DNA from: Persephonella sp. KM09-Lau-8 | GTDB lineage: Bacteria > Aquificota > Aquificia > Aquificales > Hydrogenothermaceae | DNA length: 64,000 nt | Direction: 5' to 3' | Assembly (NCBI RefSeq): GCF_000703085.1 | Contig: NZ_JNLL01000001.1 | Coordinates: 1,674,001-1,738,000, forward strand | Shown here: positions 30,370-41,401 of the stretch, piece by piece | Layout: every line of letters starts with the position of its first letter | Position numbering within the stretch: position 1 is the first letter of the stretch | Notes under the pieces: generated by a model | Told to the model about the DNA's origin: nothing | Databases searched by the model: none | Seen by the model: only the letters and a program-made list of their open reading frames with translations | Translations under genes and position numbers: made by a program

Positions 30370-31274
30370 ATGCCATTTGAAATCACAATGAGAGAACTCC
30401 TGGAAGCAGGGGTGCACTTTGGTCACCAGACCAGAAGATGGAATCCCAAAATGGCTCCTTACATCTTTACAAAAAGAAATGGGATTCATATCATTGACCT
30501 TGCAAAAACAATCCCACTGTTTAAAACAGCATGGGAATATGTAAGAGACGAAGTTGCAAACGGAGCCACAATCCTGTTTGTTGGAACAAAAAAACAGGCA
30601 CAGGAAATCATCAAAGAACAGGCTGAAAGATGTGGAGCTTTTTACATCAATGAAAGATGGCCTGGAGGACTCCTTACAAACTTCCAGACAGTTAGAAAAT
30701 CCATTGATAAGCTGAAAAAGCTTGAAAGAATGGAAGCAGAGGGAGCATTTGAAATACTTCCTAAAAAAGAAGTTGTAAAGCTCAAAAAGAAAAAAGAAAA
30801 ACTGGAAAAAATCCTTGGTGGAATCAAGGATATGGAAAGAATCCCTGATATTTTATATATCGTTGATACTGTCAGGGAAGAACTTGCTGTAAAAGAAGCT
30901 AAAAAATTAGGAATCCCTGTTGTTGCAATAGCAGATACAAACTGTGACCCAGACCTTATAGACTATCCAATTCCAGGAAACGATGATGCTATCAAGGCTA
31001 TCAATCTGATTACAACAAAGATAGCAGATGCAGTTCTTGAAGGTAAATCAATGAGAGAAGCAACTGTATCTGAAGCTGGAGAAATCGAAAGCGTAGAAGC
31101 GGAAATGCTCAGAAAAGCAGAAGAAGAAGGTGTTGCTGAAGTAAATGTTGTTGAGTCAGGAATACATGGAGCTAATGCTCCTGAAAAAGAAGAAGCTTTA
31201 GAAGAAGCTGTGGATAAAGAAATAAAAGAAGAACTTCCTGAAGAAATTGAAGAAGCAAAGGAGGAGCTTAAATA

Positions 31275-31275
<1 letters not shown>
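30370..31275 (+). CDS. rpsB: 30S ribosomal protein S2
   Basis: Small-subunit protein. The true start is ATG 30,370 ([20 protein letters not shown]) behind a GGAGGT site; an ORF opening at 30,316 is only the leader being read through. The 301 residues include the S2 core ([41 protein letters not shown]) and a long acidic C-terminal tail (about 235-301), somewhat extended. Its TAA overlaps the ATG of tsf. Confidence 0.94.
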
Positions 31276-32583
<1,308 letters not shown>

Positions 32584-32663
32584 ATTCTTCTCTCACAATC
32601 TCACTTATTCCCATTTTAAGTTATAATAAAGTATTAGTCTTTATTAGTTTTAAGGAGGTTGGG

Positions 32664-33218
32664 ATGATACAGGAATATCTAAAGGATGCAGAATCTAGAA
32701 TGAAAAAAGCAGTTGAAAAATTCAAAGAAGAGCTTGCAGGAATTAGAACATCAAGAGCATCAACAGCAATAGTTGAGAATATAAAAGTTGATTATTATGG
32801 CGTAGAAATGCCAATAAAACAGCTTGCAACAATAACAATACCTGAGCCTTCCCAGATTGTAATTCAAGCCTGGGATCAAAATGCAATTCCATTAATAGAA
32901 AAGGCATTAAAAGAGGCAAACATAGGAGCAAACCCTCAAACAGAAGGAAATATAATTAGACTCATCCTGCCTCCTATGACAGAAGAAAGAAGAAAAGAAA
33001 TTGTTAAATTTATAGGAAAACTTGCAGAAGAAGCCCGTATAGCTGTAAGAAATGTAAGAAGAGATGATAAAGAAAGACTTGAAGAACTCAAAAAAGAAGG
33101 ATTTTCAGAGGACGAAGTTAAAAAAGCCTTAGAACAACTCCAGAAAATAACAGATAAATACATACAACAGATTAATCAACTGGCCGAGCAAAAAGAAGAA
33201 GAGGTACTTTCCCTCTAA
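32664..33218 (+). CDS. frr: Ribosome recycling factor
   Basis: With EF-G it splits post-termination ribosomes. The 184 residues have the family motifs ELAGIRTSRAS, IPEPSQIVIQAWD and the C-terminal long helix bundle. A TATAAT at 32,622-32,627 and a strong AAGGAGGTTGGG ribosome binding site suggest an extra internal promoter in this operon. Confidence 0.95.
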   Translation: MIQEYLKDAESRMKKAVEKFKEELAGIRTSRASTAIVENIKVDYYGVEMPIKQLATITIPEPSQIVIQAWDQNAIPLIEKALKEANIGANPQTEGNIIRLILPPMTEERRKEIVKFIGKLAEEARIAVRNVRRDDKERLEELKKEGFSEDEVKKALEQLQKITDKYIQQINQLAEQKEEEVLSL

Positions 33219-33287
33219 TCCTTTGAAATTTCTACACAAAATTCCTATATTTAATCCTGAAAAAATTTAATTTGGGGTAGTGTAGAT

Positions 33288-33758
33288 TTGAAAGAACAGA
33301 TTATAGAAAGGGTTAAAGAGCTTTTACAGCCTCTTATTGAGGAAAGGGGCTTAAAGCTTGTTGATGTTGAATACATAACAGCAGGAAAACCTGTTTTACG
33401 TATATATGTATATAATCCTGAAGGAACAAGTATAGAGGATTGCGAATGGATTAGCCGTAGAATAGGGGCATTACTTGATATAGAAGACTTAATACCTGTT
33501 TCCTATATTCTGGAAGTTTCATCTCCGGGGCTTGATAGAAAGCTAAAGAATAAAGAAGAGTATGACATTTTCAAAGGAAGGGATGTAAAGATAGTTTTAT
33601 CTGAGCCGATAGAAGAGGGTAAGAATGTATATGAGGGGGTATTACAGGGGTTGGAGGATGATAATGTCCTCCTTGAAACTGATGGAAAAACAATAAAAAT
33701 ACCTCTGGAAAAAATATCAAAAACAAATTTAGAGTTTAAACCAAACGGAGAGAGATAA
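33288..33758 (+). CDS. rimP: Ribosome maturation factor RimP
   Basis: Needed for 30S subunit maturation. The 156-residue product (TTG start) shows ERGLKLVDVEYI, DCEWISRRIGALLD and YILEVSSPGLDRKL, the RimP core. It directly precedes nusA (1-base gap), as in most bacteria. Confidence 0.93.
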   Translation: MKEQIIERVKELLQPLIEERGLKLVDVEYITAGKPVLRIYVYNPEGTSIEDCEWISRRIGALLDIEDLIPVSYILEVSSPGLDRKLKNKEEYDIFKGRDVKIVLSEPIEEGKNVYEGVLQGLEDDNVLLETDGKTIKIPLEKISKTNLEFKPNGER

Positions 33759-33759
33759 G

Positions 33760-34881
33760 ATGTCAGTAAAACTTAAAAATGTAATAGAAGCAGTAGCAAA
33801 GGAAAAAAATGTGCCTGAGGAAATCATAGAAAAGGCACTTATAGACGGAATAAAAACTGCTGTTCAAAAAGAGTATGGATACAGGGATAACGTAAGGGTT
33901 GTTTTTGATAAGGAAAATGATGAACTAAAGGTATATCTCAGAAAAAGAGTTTCTCCATTTATAGAAAATCCCAAAAGGGATATTACCCTTGAAGAAGCAA
34001 AAAAATATGATCCAAACGCTGACATAGGTAAATATGTTGATGTTCCCCTCAGCCTTGAGGACTTAGGAAGAATTGCCCTGAATGCTGCAAAGGAAGTTAT
34101 CACCCATAAAGTTGCAAAAGTAGAAAAAAATATATTATTCAAAGAATTCAAGGATTTAGAAGGCAAAGTTGTTACCGGAACAGTAAGAAGATTTGAAAAT
34201 GGAGATATTATTGTAGACCTTGGTAGAGTAGAAGCTATACTTCCTGAAGAAGAACAGATAAAAAAGGAAAAATACAAAATTGGAGATAGAATAAGGGCGC
34301 TTATCCTTAAGGTTATAAAAGATGGCTCCTTCCCGGTATATGAAAAAGGCAGAGTAAAAAGATACATACATCCAATAGACAGGGACAAACCACTTGTTAT
34401 ACTTTCAAGAACACATCCAAACTTCCTTGGAAAACTACTTGAGATTGAAGTTCCGGAAATACAGGAAGGAGAAATTGAGATTAAAGCAATAGCCAGAGAA
34501 CCAGGAGAAAGGGCAAAGGTGGCTGTTTACTCTAAAGACAAAAATATAGACCCTGTTGGTGTGGTTGTTGGTTTAAAAGGAAGCAGAATTCAGAATGTAA
34601 CAAATGAGCTCTCAGGGGAAAAAATAGACGTTATTCAATGGGATCCAGACCCGGCAATATTTGTAATGAGGGCATTATCCCCGGCCAGACCTACAAAATA
34701 TAGACTGCTGGAAGATGAGAAAAGAATAGAAGTTGCTGTTCCCAAAAATGAGTTATCCCTTGCTATAGGAAAAGGAGGAATAAACGCAAAATTAGCCCAC
34801 AAACTAACAGGCTGGCATATAGATATACTAAGCGAGGAAGATTTTGAAAGGTTACAGCAACTACCAAGAGCAGGAGAATAA
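33760..34881 (+). CDS. nusA: Transcription termination/antitermination protein NusA
   Basis: RNA polymerase-associated elongation factor. The 373 residues hold the N-terminal RNAP-binding domain, an S1 domain (about 130-200; GKVVTGTVRRFENGDIIVDLG) and tandem KH domains (about 225-365; VGLKGSRIQNVTNEL and LAIGKGGINAKLAHKLTGW). No C-terminal acidic repeats, as usual outside proteobacteria. The ylxR-like start lies inside its 3' end. Confidence 0.95.
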   Translation: MSVKLKNVIEAVAKEKNVPEEIIEKALIDGIKTAVQKEYGYRDNVRVVFDKENDELKVYLRKRVSPFIENPKRDITLEEAKKYDPNADIGKYVDVPLSLEDLGRIALNAAKEVITHKVAKVEKNILFKEFKDLEGKVVTGTVRRFENGDIIVDLGRVEAILPEEEQIKKEKYKIGDRIRALILKVIKDGSFPVYEKGRVKRYIHPIDRDKPLVILSRTHPNFLGKLLEIEVPEIQEGEIEIKAIAREPGERAKVAVYSKDKNIDPVGVVVGLKGSRIQNVTNELSGEKIDVIQWDPDPAIFVMRALSPARPTKYRLLEDEKRIEVAVPKNELSLAIGKGGINAKLAHKLTGWHIDILSEEDFERLQQLPRAGE

Positions 34882-35388
34882 GCCAGTAAGAACCTGTATA
34901 ATCTGTAAAAAAAAAGACCTAAATATCAACTTATAAGATTTGTAAAGAAAACCAGAGAACCGGATATTCTTAACAAGAAAGGAGAAAGAGGGGTTTATGC
35001 CTGCCCCTCATGTATTTCAACAAAAAAATTCAAAAAGCTCATGGGAAAGGAAAAAGAAGAGATAAAGCAGGCTTTGCTTAAACAGATTATAAGTCTAATC
35101 CAGATAGGCTGGAGAGGAAGACTTATAAAAATAGGGTTTGAGGATACAGAAAAAGAACTAAAAAAAGGAAAGAAAGGATTTTTAATCATAGCTGAGGATA
35201 TAGCAGAAAGAACAAAAAGGAATATCTTAAGAGAAAGAAATACTGAGTTTTATCAGTTATTTACAAAGGAACAATTAGGTAAATTTATAGGAAAGAAAGA
35301 AGTGGGAATAATATTTGTCCCTCTTAATAAATTTGGTTTAAAATTAAAAGGTTTAATTGCTCAATACTTTGAGCTTGAAAGGAGGTAA
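34844..35388 (+). CDS. YlxR (DUF448)-L7Ae/YlxQ fusion protein, frameshifted
   Basis: RNA-binding protein pair commonly found between nusA and infB. Best start is TTG 34,844, behind GAGGAAG, overlapping the end of nusA. Frame 1 gives the YlxR opening NKPVRTCIICKKK and then hits a stop. Adding one A to the A9 run (34,907-34,915) restores KKKRPKYQLIRFV and then GERGVYACPSC, linking to the second frame with an L7Ae-like domain from about 35,041 (GFLIIAEDIAERTK, VGIIFVPLNKFGLKL). Corrected length about 181 residues. As printed, only the L7Ae half has a start codon. Confidence 0.8.
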
Positions 35389-35394
35389 TGTAAT

Positions 35395-38085
35395 TTGTCA
35401 AAGGTTAAGATATCCGACCTTGCTAAAGAGTTTGGAATGACATGGAAACAGCTTGCTGAAGAGATTCAGAACTTAACAGGAACAAAAATTAAATCTCCAT
35501 CTACAAAAATAGATGAAGAAGTTGTTACCCTATTAAGAGACGTTCTTGGAGAATCGCCGGTAGCTGTAGAAGAAGAAGTAGAAGAGAAAGAAGAAAAGAA
35601 GGAAGGCATAAAGGTATGGGATGTTGCACATGATTTAGGTATATCCTTTGAAGAAGCAAAGGAGGCTCTAAAAGCTATTGGTTTTGAAGGGGAAATCAGT
35701 AGCTTTACAGAGGTTACCCCGGAGCAAATAGAAAGAATAAAAGAATACCTTAAAGAAAAAGCAAAAAAAGAAGAAGAAAGGAAAAAAGAGTTAGAAAAAC
35801 AAAAACAGGAAGCTCTGAAAAAGGCAAAAAAAGAGAAAGAAGAAAAACCTCAAGAAAAGAAAACAGAAAAACCTGCAGAAGAAAAAGTAGAGAAAATAGA
35901 AAAACCAGTAGAAAAACCAAAAGTAGAAAAGAAACCACCTGTTGCTGAAGAAAAACCTCCTGTAAAAGAAGAAAGACCAACAACTGTAGAAGAAAAAACA
36001 GTTTCAAAACCAGCGGCTAAAAAGGAAGAAAAACCTAAGAAAAAATTTGAAAGAAAACCACCTGTTGAAAAAACAGAAAAACCAAAACCAAAGCCTGCTC
36101 CAAAACCTAAGAAAGAAGAAAAGCCTGAAGAAATAGAAGAAACAAAAGAACAGATATCAGAAAAAGAAAAGATAAGACTAAGCAAAGAAGAAAAAGCAGA
36201 GTTAGAAGCTCTCAAGAAACTTATGGGAGCTCAACCAAAGAAAAAGAAGAAGAAAAAGAAAAAGAAAGAAGAAGAAAAGAAACCAGAAACAGTCTCCAAA
36301 GAGGAAGAAGATTTAAAAATAGCAATTATTCCAGAAGTAATCACAGTAAGAGAGCTGGCAGAATTGCTGGATTTACCTGTTAATCAAATAATGGCAGACC
36401 TACTCAAAAAAGGAATTCTTGCATCAGTTAACCAGACTATAGACCCGGAAATAGCACTCCAAATAGCTGAAGAACATGGCTTTCTGGCAGAAATACAACA
36501 GGAAGGTGAGGAAGTATCTATAGTGGAAGAACTTCCTGAAGAAGAAAAAGCAAAAATACTTGGAGAAGAAGAGGAAGAAGGGGAGCTTGTAGAAAGACCT
36601 CCTGTTGTTACCGTAATGGGTCACGTTGACCATGGAAAAACAACACTTCTTGACACTATCAGAAAGACAGACGTTGCAGCAAGGGAAAAAGGCGGAATTA
36701 CACAGCATATAGGTGCCTACAAAATAAAGCTCCCTAACGGCAAAGAAATCACTTTCCTTGACACTCCTGGACACGAGGCATTTACAACCCTCAGAGCAAG
36801 AGGTTCTAAAGTTGCAGATATAGCAGTTCTTGTTGTTGCTGCAGACGACGGGGTAAAACCACAGACAGTAGAAGCCATAAACCATGCTAAAAACGCAGGA
36901 GTCCCAATAATAGTTGCAATAAACAAGATAGATAAACCCGGTGCTGACCCTGAAAGGGTAAAAAGGGAACTATCACAGTACGGCCTTATCCCTGAAGAAT
37001 GGGGCGGCGACACAATAATGGTTCCTGTTTCTGCAAAAACAGGGCAGAATGTTGAAGAACTACTTGAAAATATACTCCTTGTAGCAGAAATACTTGACCT
37101 GAAAGCAAATCCAAACAAACCGGCAATTGGAACAGTAATAGAATCAAAACTTGACCCTAAAAAAGGTCCTGTTGCAACAGTCCTTATAGAAAATGGAACA
37201 CTCCACCAGGGAGACTACTTTGTTGCAGGATATACATGGGGTAAAGTCCGTGCAATGTTTGATGAAAGGGGTAATCAGCTTAAGGAAGCAGGACCAGGAA
37301 CACCTGTGGAAATCCTTGGATTTAATGATGTTCCACAGGCAGGGGATAAATTCATAGTCAAACCTTCAGAAAGGGAAGCAAGACAGCTTGCAGAACAGAG
37401 ACTAAGAAAAAGGGAAGAAGAGCTTCAGGCCAAAAGAGCCAGAATGCATTTTGAAAGCCTCGCAGGAGAAAAAGAGGTTAATATCATTGTTAAAGCTGAC
37501 GTTCAAGGTTCACTTGAGGCAATCCTTAAATCCCTTGAGGAATTATCAGAAAAATTTGAGGACGTTAGCATAAATGTAATCCACAGCGGTATAGGAAGAA
37601 TTACAGAAAGTGATGTCATGCTGGCAGCTGCATCTAATGCAATCATACTTGGCTTTAACGTTAGACCAGATGCAGCAGCAAGAAAAGCCGCAGAAGAGGA
37701 AGGAGTAGATATCAGGGTTTACGGTATTATCTATGACCTTATTGAAGATATGGAAAAAGCCCTTAAAGGAATGCTTGAACCTGAAGAAAGGGAACAGTTC
37801 CTTGGAACATGCGAAGTCAAACAGATATTCAGAATTAAAGGTGTCGGAACTGTTGCAGGATGTATTGTTACAGAAGGGGTTATAAGAAGAAATGCAAAAG
37901 CCAGACTGGTCAGGGATGGTGTTGTTATATACGATGGAGAAATAGCATCCCTCAAAAGATTTAAAGAGGACGTAAAAGAGGTAGCCAAAGGATACGAATG
38001 TGGAGTGATGCTAAAAGACTTTAACGACGTCAAGCCTGGTGATATTATAGAATCTTACGAAATTGTAAAAGAGAAGAAAGAGTAA
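35395..38085 (+). CDS. infB: Translation initiation factor IF-2
   Basis: GTPase placing initiator fMet-tRNA on the ribosome. TTG start with strong AAAGGAGGT. The 896 residues contain two N-terminal IF2N-like domains (about 1-45 and 60-115), a very Lys/Glu/Pro-rich linker (about 120-300, with a run of lysines near 282-291), and the G domain with GHVDHGKTT (about 408), followed by domains II, III and IV. The initiator tRNA gene is at 50,942. Confidence 0.96.
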   Translation: MSKVKISDLAKEFGMTWKQLAEEIQNLTGTKIKSPSTKIDEEVVTLLRDVLGESPVAVEEEVEEKEEKKEGIKVWDVAHDLGISFEEAKEALKAIGFEGEISSFTEVTPEQIERIKEYLKEKAKKEEERKKELEKQKQEALKKAKKEKEEKPQEKKTEKPAEEKVEKIEKPVEKPKVEKKPPVAEEKPPVKEERPTTVEEKTVSKPAAKKEEKPKKKFERKPPVEKTEKPKPKPAPKPKKEEKPEEIEETKEQISEKEKIRLSKEEKAELEALKKLMGAQPKKKKKKKKKKEEEKKPETVSKEEEDLKIAIIPEVITVRELAELLDLPVNQIMADLLKKGILASVNQTIDPEIALQIAEEHGFLAEIQQEGEEVSIVEELPEEEKAKILGEEEEEGELVERPPVVTVMGHVDHGKTTLLDTIRKTDVAAREKGGITQHIGAYKIKLPNGKEITFLDTPGHEAFTTLRARGSKVADIAVLVVAADDGVKPQTVEAINHAKNAGVPIIVAINKIDKPGADPERVKRELSQYGLIPEEWGGDTIMVPVSAKTGQNVEELLENILLVAEILDLKANPNKPAIGTVIESKLDPKKGPVATVLIENGTLHQGDYFVAGYTWGKVRAMFDERGNQLKEAGPGTPVEILGFNDVPQAGDKFIVKPSEREARQLAEQRLRKREEELQAKRARMHFESLAGEKEVNIIVKADVQGSLEAILKSLEELSEKFEDVSINVIHSGIGRITESDVMLAAASNAIILGFNVRPDAAARKAAEEEGVDIRVYGIIYDLIEDMEKALKGMLEPEEREQFLGTCEVKQIFRIKGVGTVAGCIVTEGVIRRNAKARLVRDGVVIYDGEIASLKRFKEDVKEVAKGYECGVMLKDFNDVKPGDIIESYEIVKEKKE

Positions 38086-38090
38086 TAACA

Positions 38091-38110
38091 GGAAGGGGAT
38101 TTCCCCTTCC
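38091..38110 (+). terminator. GC-rich hairpin after infB
   Basis: A perfect 8-bp stem GGAAGGGG/CCCCTTCC with a 4-base loop directly follows the infB stop. No T tract follows, so it may be a weak or Rho-assisted terminator or an mRNA 3' stabiliser. The next gene starts 12 bases later without a visible Shine-Dalgarno. Confidence 0.45.
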
Positions 38111-38121
38111 GTATCTAAAAA

Positions 38122-39276
38122 ATGAAAAAAATAATCCTGAAAAAATCAGCTCTCCCAAAAATCAAACAAAAAAATCTATGGATATATAAAAACGAAATCA
38201 AAAAGCTACCGGATGTCAAAGCAGGCGAAATAGTTGATATCTATATAGGCAATGAATATCTTGCCACAGGATATATAAACCCAGACAGCAAAATAACAGT
38301 CAGAATTCTCTCCTTTGAAAAAACAGATATAAACAGCCTTATCCGCAACAGGATAAAAGAAGCCATTCAAAAAAGGGAAAACCTGAAATCCATAACCAAT
38401 GCCTACCGAATAATCCATTCTGAAGCAGATTTACTTCCTGGACTGATAGCAGACTTTTATAACGGCTATATTGCAATCCAGATAAATACAGCAGGAATGG
38501 AAAATCTCCGTCAGCTCATACTTGATACACTTATGGAAACCTTATCCCCTGAAGGAATAATAGACAAATCCGATGATAAAGTAAGAAAAAAAGAGGGGCT
38601 TACCACAGAGAATAAAGTTCTGTATGGCAGTATTCCAGATAAAATTTTAATAACAGAAAACAACATAAACTTTAGCGTATATCTTAAAGAAGGCCAGAAA
38701 ACAGGATTTTTCCTTGACCAGAGAAAAAACAGGAAACTGGTTTCTGAACATGTCCAGACAGGCTTTAAAGTCCTTGATTTATTCTCAAATGCAGGTGGTT
38801 TTGGAATTTATTGCGGCAAAAAAGGGGCAGACTTTATAAAGTTTGTTGATGTATCAGACCTTGCCTTAAATCAGGTTCAGGAAAACTGCCGGCTAAACGG
38901 AATAACTAATTTTCAGGCCATAAAAGAGGATGCATTTGATTTTCTCAAAAATGAAACAGACAGCTATGACCTGATTATAGTTGACCCTCCATCATTTGCA
39001 AAAAGCAGACATGAAAGGCAGGGGGCACTAAGAGGTTTTAAATATTTAATTGTAAACAGTCTAAAAATACTAAATCCCAAAGGTTATCTGTCTGTGTTTT
39101 CCTGTTCACATCATATCTCCATGCAGGATTTAATAGACCTTACAACTTCCAGTGCTGCAATAACAGGGGATATTCTTGAAATAAAGGAATTTATGTATCA
39201 GGACAAAGACCATCCGGCAGTAATAAATATGCCAAACACATTATATCTTAAGGGGTTATTAGTCCAGAAAAGATGA
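38122..39276 (+). CDS. Class I SAM-dependent rRNA methyltransferase (RlmI/RlmK-like)
   Basis: Probable 23S rRNA cytosine-C5 methyltransferase. The 384 residues show an N-terminal PUA domain (about 1-75), EEHGI-like beta region, and a Rossmann methyltransferase with VLDLFSNAGGFGIYC (SAM motif I), IIVDPPSFAKS (motif IV) and SVFSCSHHI, the conserved Cys motif of the RlmI family. It overlaps prmC by 4 bases. Confidence 0.88.
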   Translation: MKKIILKKSALPKIKQKNLWIYKNEIKKLPDVKAGEIVDIYIGNEYLATGYINPDSKITVRILSFEKTDINSLIRNRIKEAIQKRENLKSITNAYRIIHSEADLLPGLIADFYNGYIAIQINTAGMENLRQLILDTLMETLSPEGIIDKSDDKVRKKEGLTTENKVLYGSIPDKILITENNINFSVYLKEGQKTGFFLDQRKNRKLVSEHVQTGFKVLDLFSNAGGFGIYCGKKGADFIKFVDVSDLALNQVQENCRLNGITNFQAIKEDAFDFLKNETDSYDLIIVDPPSFAKSRHERQGALRGFKYLIVNSLKILNPKGYLSVFSCSHHISMQDLIDLTTSSAAITGDILEIKEFMYQDKDHPAVINMPNTLYLKGLLVQKR

Positions 39277-40109
39277 AAATTAAAGAGGCCATTGAGCAAG
39301 GGGTAAAAAGACTTAAAGAGGCTGGTATAAAAACGCCAATAACAGACACCCATCTAATTCTGTCAAAAGTTTTAAACATACCCCGCTGGAAATTAATCAC
39401 AGAAAAAGATAAATACCTATCAACTGAGGAAAAAAGGCAATTCTTTTCCCTTATAGAAAAAAGGGCAGAAAGATATCCCCTTGGATATATTTTAGGGGAA
39501 AAGGAATTTTTTAACATAAAGCTAAAAATAGAAGAAGGAGTTTTAATCCCGAGGCCAGAAACTGAACTCCTTGTTGAAGAAGTTCTAAAAAGAATTCCGG
39601 AAAATAAAAAAACAATAGGTCTTGAGATAGGAATAGGCTCAGGTGCAATATCAATAGCACTGCTAAAAAACAGACCCAACTTAATCATGTATGGTGTTGA
39701 TATATCAGAAAAAGCCCTGCAGCTTTCAGCCTTAAATGCTAAAATAAATAATGTTCTTGACAGGTTTATAATTATAAAAAGTAATCTGTTTGAGAGCATT
39801 CCGGATATAAAGTTTGACTTTATAGTTTCAAATCCACCTTATATAGCCCAGGAAGAATACGAAACCCTTGAAGAGGAAGTAAAAAAAGAGCCGATAGAAG
39901 CTCTGATTGCAGGTAAAGAAGGGACAGAATTTTACGAAAGAATTATAAATCAAGGTGTTGACTACCTGAAAGAAAAAGGCTTTTTCACCTTTGAGATTGG
40001 CTACAGACAGGGGGAATACGTTAAAAAACTCCTTGAGAAAAAGGGGTTTAAAGTATCCATAATAAAAGATTATCAGGGACATGATAGAGTAGTAATAGGA
40101 GAAAGATAA
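39273..40109 (+). CDS. prmC: Peptide chain release factor N5-glutamine methyltransferase
   Basis: Methylates the Gln of the GGQ motif of RF1 (prfA at 5,722) and RF2. The 278 residues have the helical N-terminal domain, PRPETELLVEEV, SAM motif GLEIGIGSGAISIALL and the catalytic NPPY (SNPPYIAQEEY). Its end overlaps the start of murA (TAATG). Confidence 0.93.
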   Translation: MKIKEAIEQGVKRLKEAGIKTPITDTHLILSKVLNIPRWKLITEKDKYLSTEEKRQFFSLIEKRAERYPLGYILGEKEFFNIKLKIEEGVLIPRPETELLVEEVLKRIPENKKTIGLEIGIGSGAISIALLKNRPNLIMYGVDISEKALQLSALNAKINNVLDRFIIIKSNLFESIPDIKFDFIVSNPPYIAQEEYETLEEEVKKEPIEALIAGKEGTEFYERIINQGVDYLKEKGFFTFEIGYRQGEYVKKLLEKKGFKVSIIKDYQGHDRVVIGER

Positions 40110-41401
40110 TGCTTAAATCACAGGAAGGGATAATTGAGTATTTAGAGATAGAAGGACAGAAAGACCTGAGGGGAGTTGTTGAAATATCAGGTGCAAAAAA
40201 TGCTGCTTTACCCTGCATGGCAGCAACTATTTTATCTGATGAACCTGTCATACTTGAAAATGTCCCTGACCTGCTAGATATCTCCACAATGAAAGAACTC
40301 CTTGAATATATAGGAATTCAGGTTGAAGAGATTCAACCACATAGATTTATATTCTCCCATGGCAGAATGCCTTCCTTTGAGGCACCCTATGAGCTTGTTA
40401 GCAAAATGAGAGCCTCAATTCTTGTTTTAGGGGCTATGCTTGCCAGATACAAAGCTGCAAAAGTAGCCCTTCCCGGAGGTTGTTCAATAGGCACAAGACC
40501 TGTAGACCTTCATCTGAAAGCCCTTGAAAAAATGGGTGCAAAAATTAAAGTAGAGCATGGATATATATACGCAGAAGCCCCATACGGTTTAAAAGGAGCA
40601 GAAATAAACTTTGAAAAAATCACAGTTACAGGAACAGAGAATATCCTGATGGCAGCTGCTCTGGCAGAAGGGGAAACAATTATAAAAAACGCAGCAAAAG
40701 AACCGGAAGTGGTTGACCTTGCTGTGATGCTGAAAAAAATGGGTGCAGATATAAAAGGAGAAGGGACAGACACTATTTATGTAAAAGGTGTCAGAAAACT
40801 TTCAGGAACTACACACAGCATAATTCCAGACAGAATTGAAGCAGGAACATTTGCAGTTCTATCTGCCTTATTTGATGGTCAAATTATAATTGATAAATAC
40901 CCTGAAGAATATCTAAAATTTGTTCACCAGATACTAAAACAGATAGGAATAACCCCTGTAAAAATTGGGGAAGCTCAGTTTATATTCAAACCAGACAATA
41001 GCCTTAGACCTGTAGATATAGAAACAAAAGAATACCCATACTTCCCAACAGACCTGCAGGCACAATTTATGACTCTTTTATCTGTTATAAAAGGAACTTC
41101 CACCGTAACAGAAAATATATTTGAAAACAGATTTATGCATGTGCCGGAGCTTAAAAGATTAGGGGCAGATATAGAAATCAAAGAAAAAACTGCCATCATA
41201 AACGGTGTTGAAAAACTATCAGGGGCAGAGGTAAAAGCAACAGACCTGAGGGCAAGTGCTGCAATGGTAATAGCCGGTCTGATAGCAGAAGGAACAACAA
41301 GGATATACGATATATACCATTTAGACAGAGGATATGAAAATATAGATTATAAACTCAGTAAATTAGGTGCCAGAGTTTCACGGGGAATTAAGGAATTATA
41401 A
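40109..41401 (+). CDS. murA: UDP-N-acetylglucosamine 1-carboxyvinyltransferase
   Basis: First committed step of peptidoglycan synthesis, using phosphoenolpyruvate. The 430 residues have the inverse alpha/beta EPSP-synthase fold motifs GAKNAALPCMAATIL and the catalytic-Cys loop LPGGCSIGTRPVDLH; the cysteine is the fosfomycin target in the family. A short N-terminal extension (about 10 residues) precedes the usual start. Confidence 0.95.
   Translation: MLKSQEGIIEYLEIEGQKDLRGVVEISGAKNAALPCMAATILSDEPVILENVPDLLDISTMKELLEYIGIQVEEIQPHRFIFSHGRMPSFEAPYELVSKMRASILVLGAMLARYKAAKVALPGGCSIGTRPVDLHLKALEKMGAKIKVEHGYIYAEAPYGLKGAEINFEKITVTGTENILMAAALAEGETIIKNAAKEPEVVDLAVMLKKMGADIKGEGTDTIYVKGVRKLSGTTHSIIPDRIEAGTFAVLSALFDGQIIIDKYPEEYLKFVHQILKQIGITPVKIGEAQFIFKPDNSLRPVDIETKEYPYFPTDLQAQFMTLLSVIKGTSTVTENIFENRFMHVPELKRLGADIEIKEKTAIINGVEKLSGAEVKATDLRASAAMVIAGLIAEGTTRIYDIYHLDRGYENIDYKLSKLGARVSRGIKEL

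Noticed and set aside
35750-36215. Long minus-strand ORFs opposite infB
   Set aside because: Leu/Phe/Ser-rich translations are the antisense of the Lys/Glu-rich IF-2 linker.
38091-38110. Hairpin after infB as a full intrinsic terminator
   Set aside because: There is no T tract, so it is kept only as a low-confidence terminator-like hairpin.
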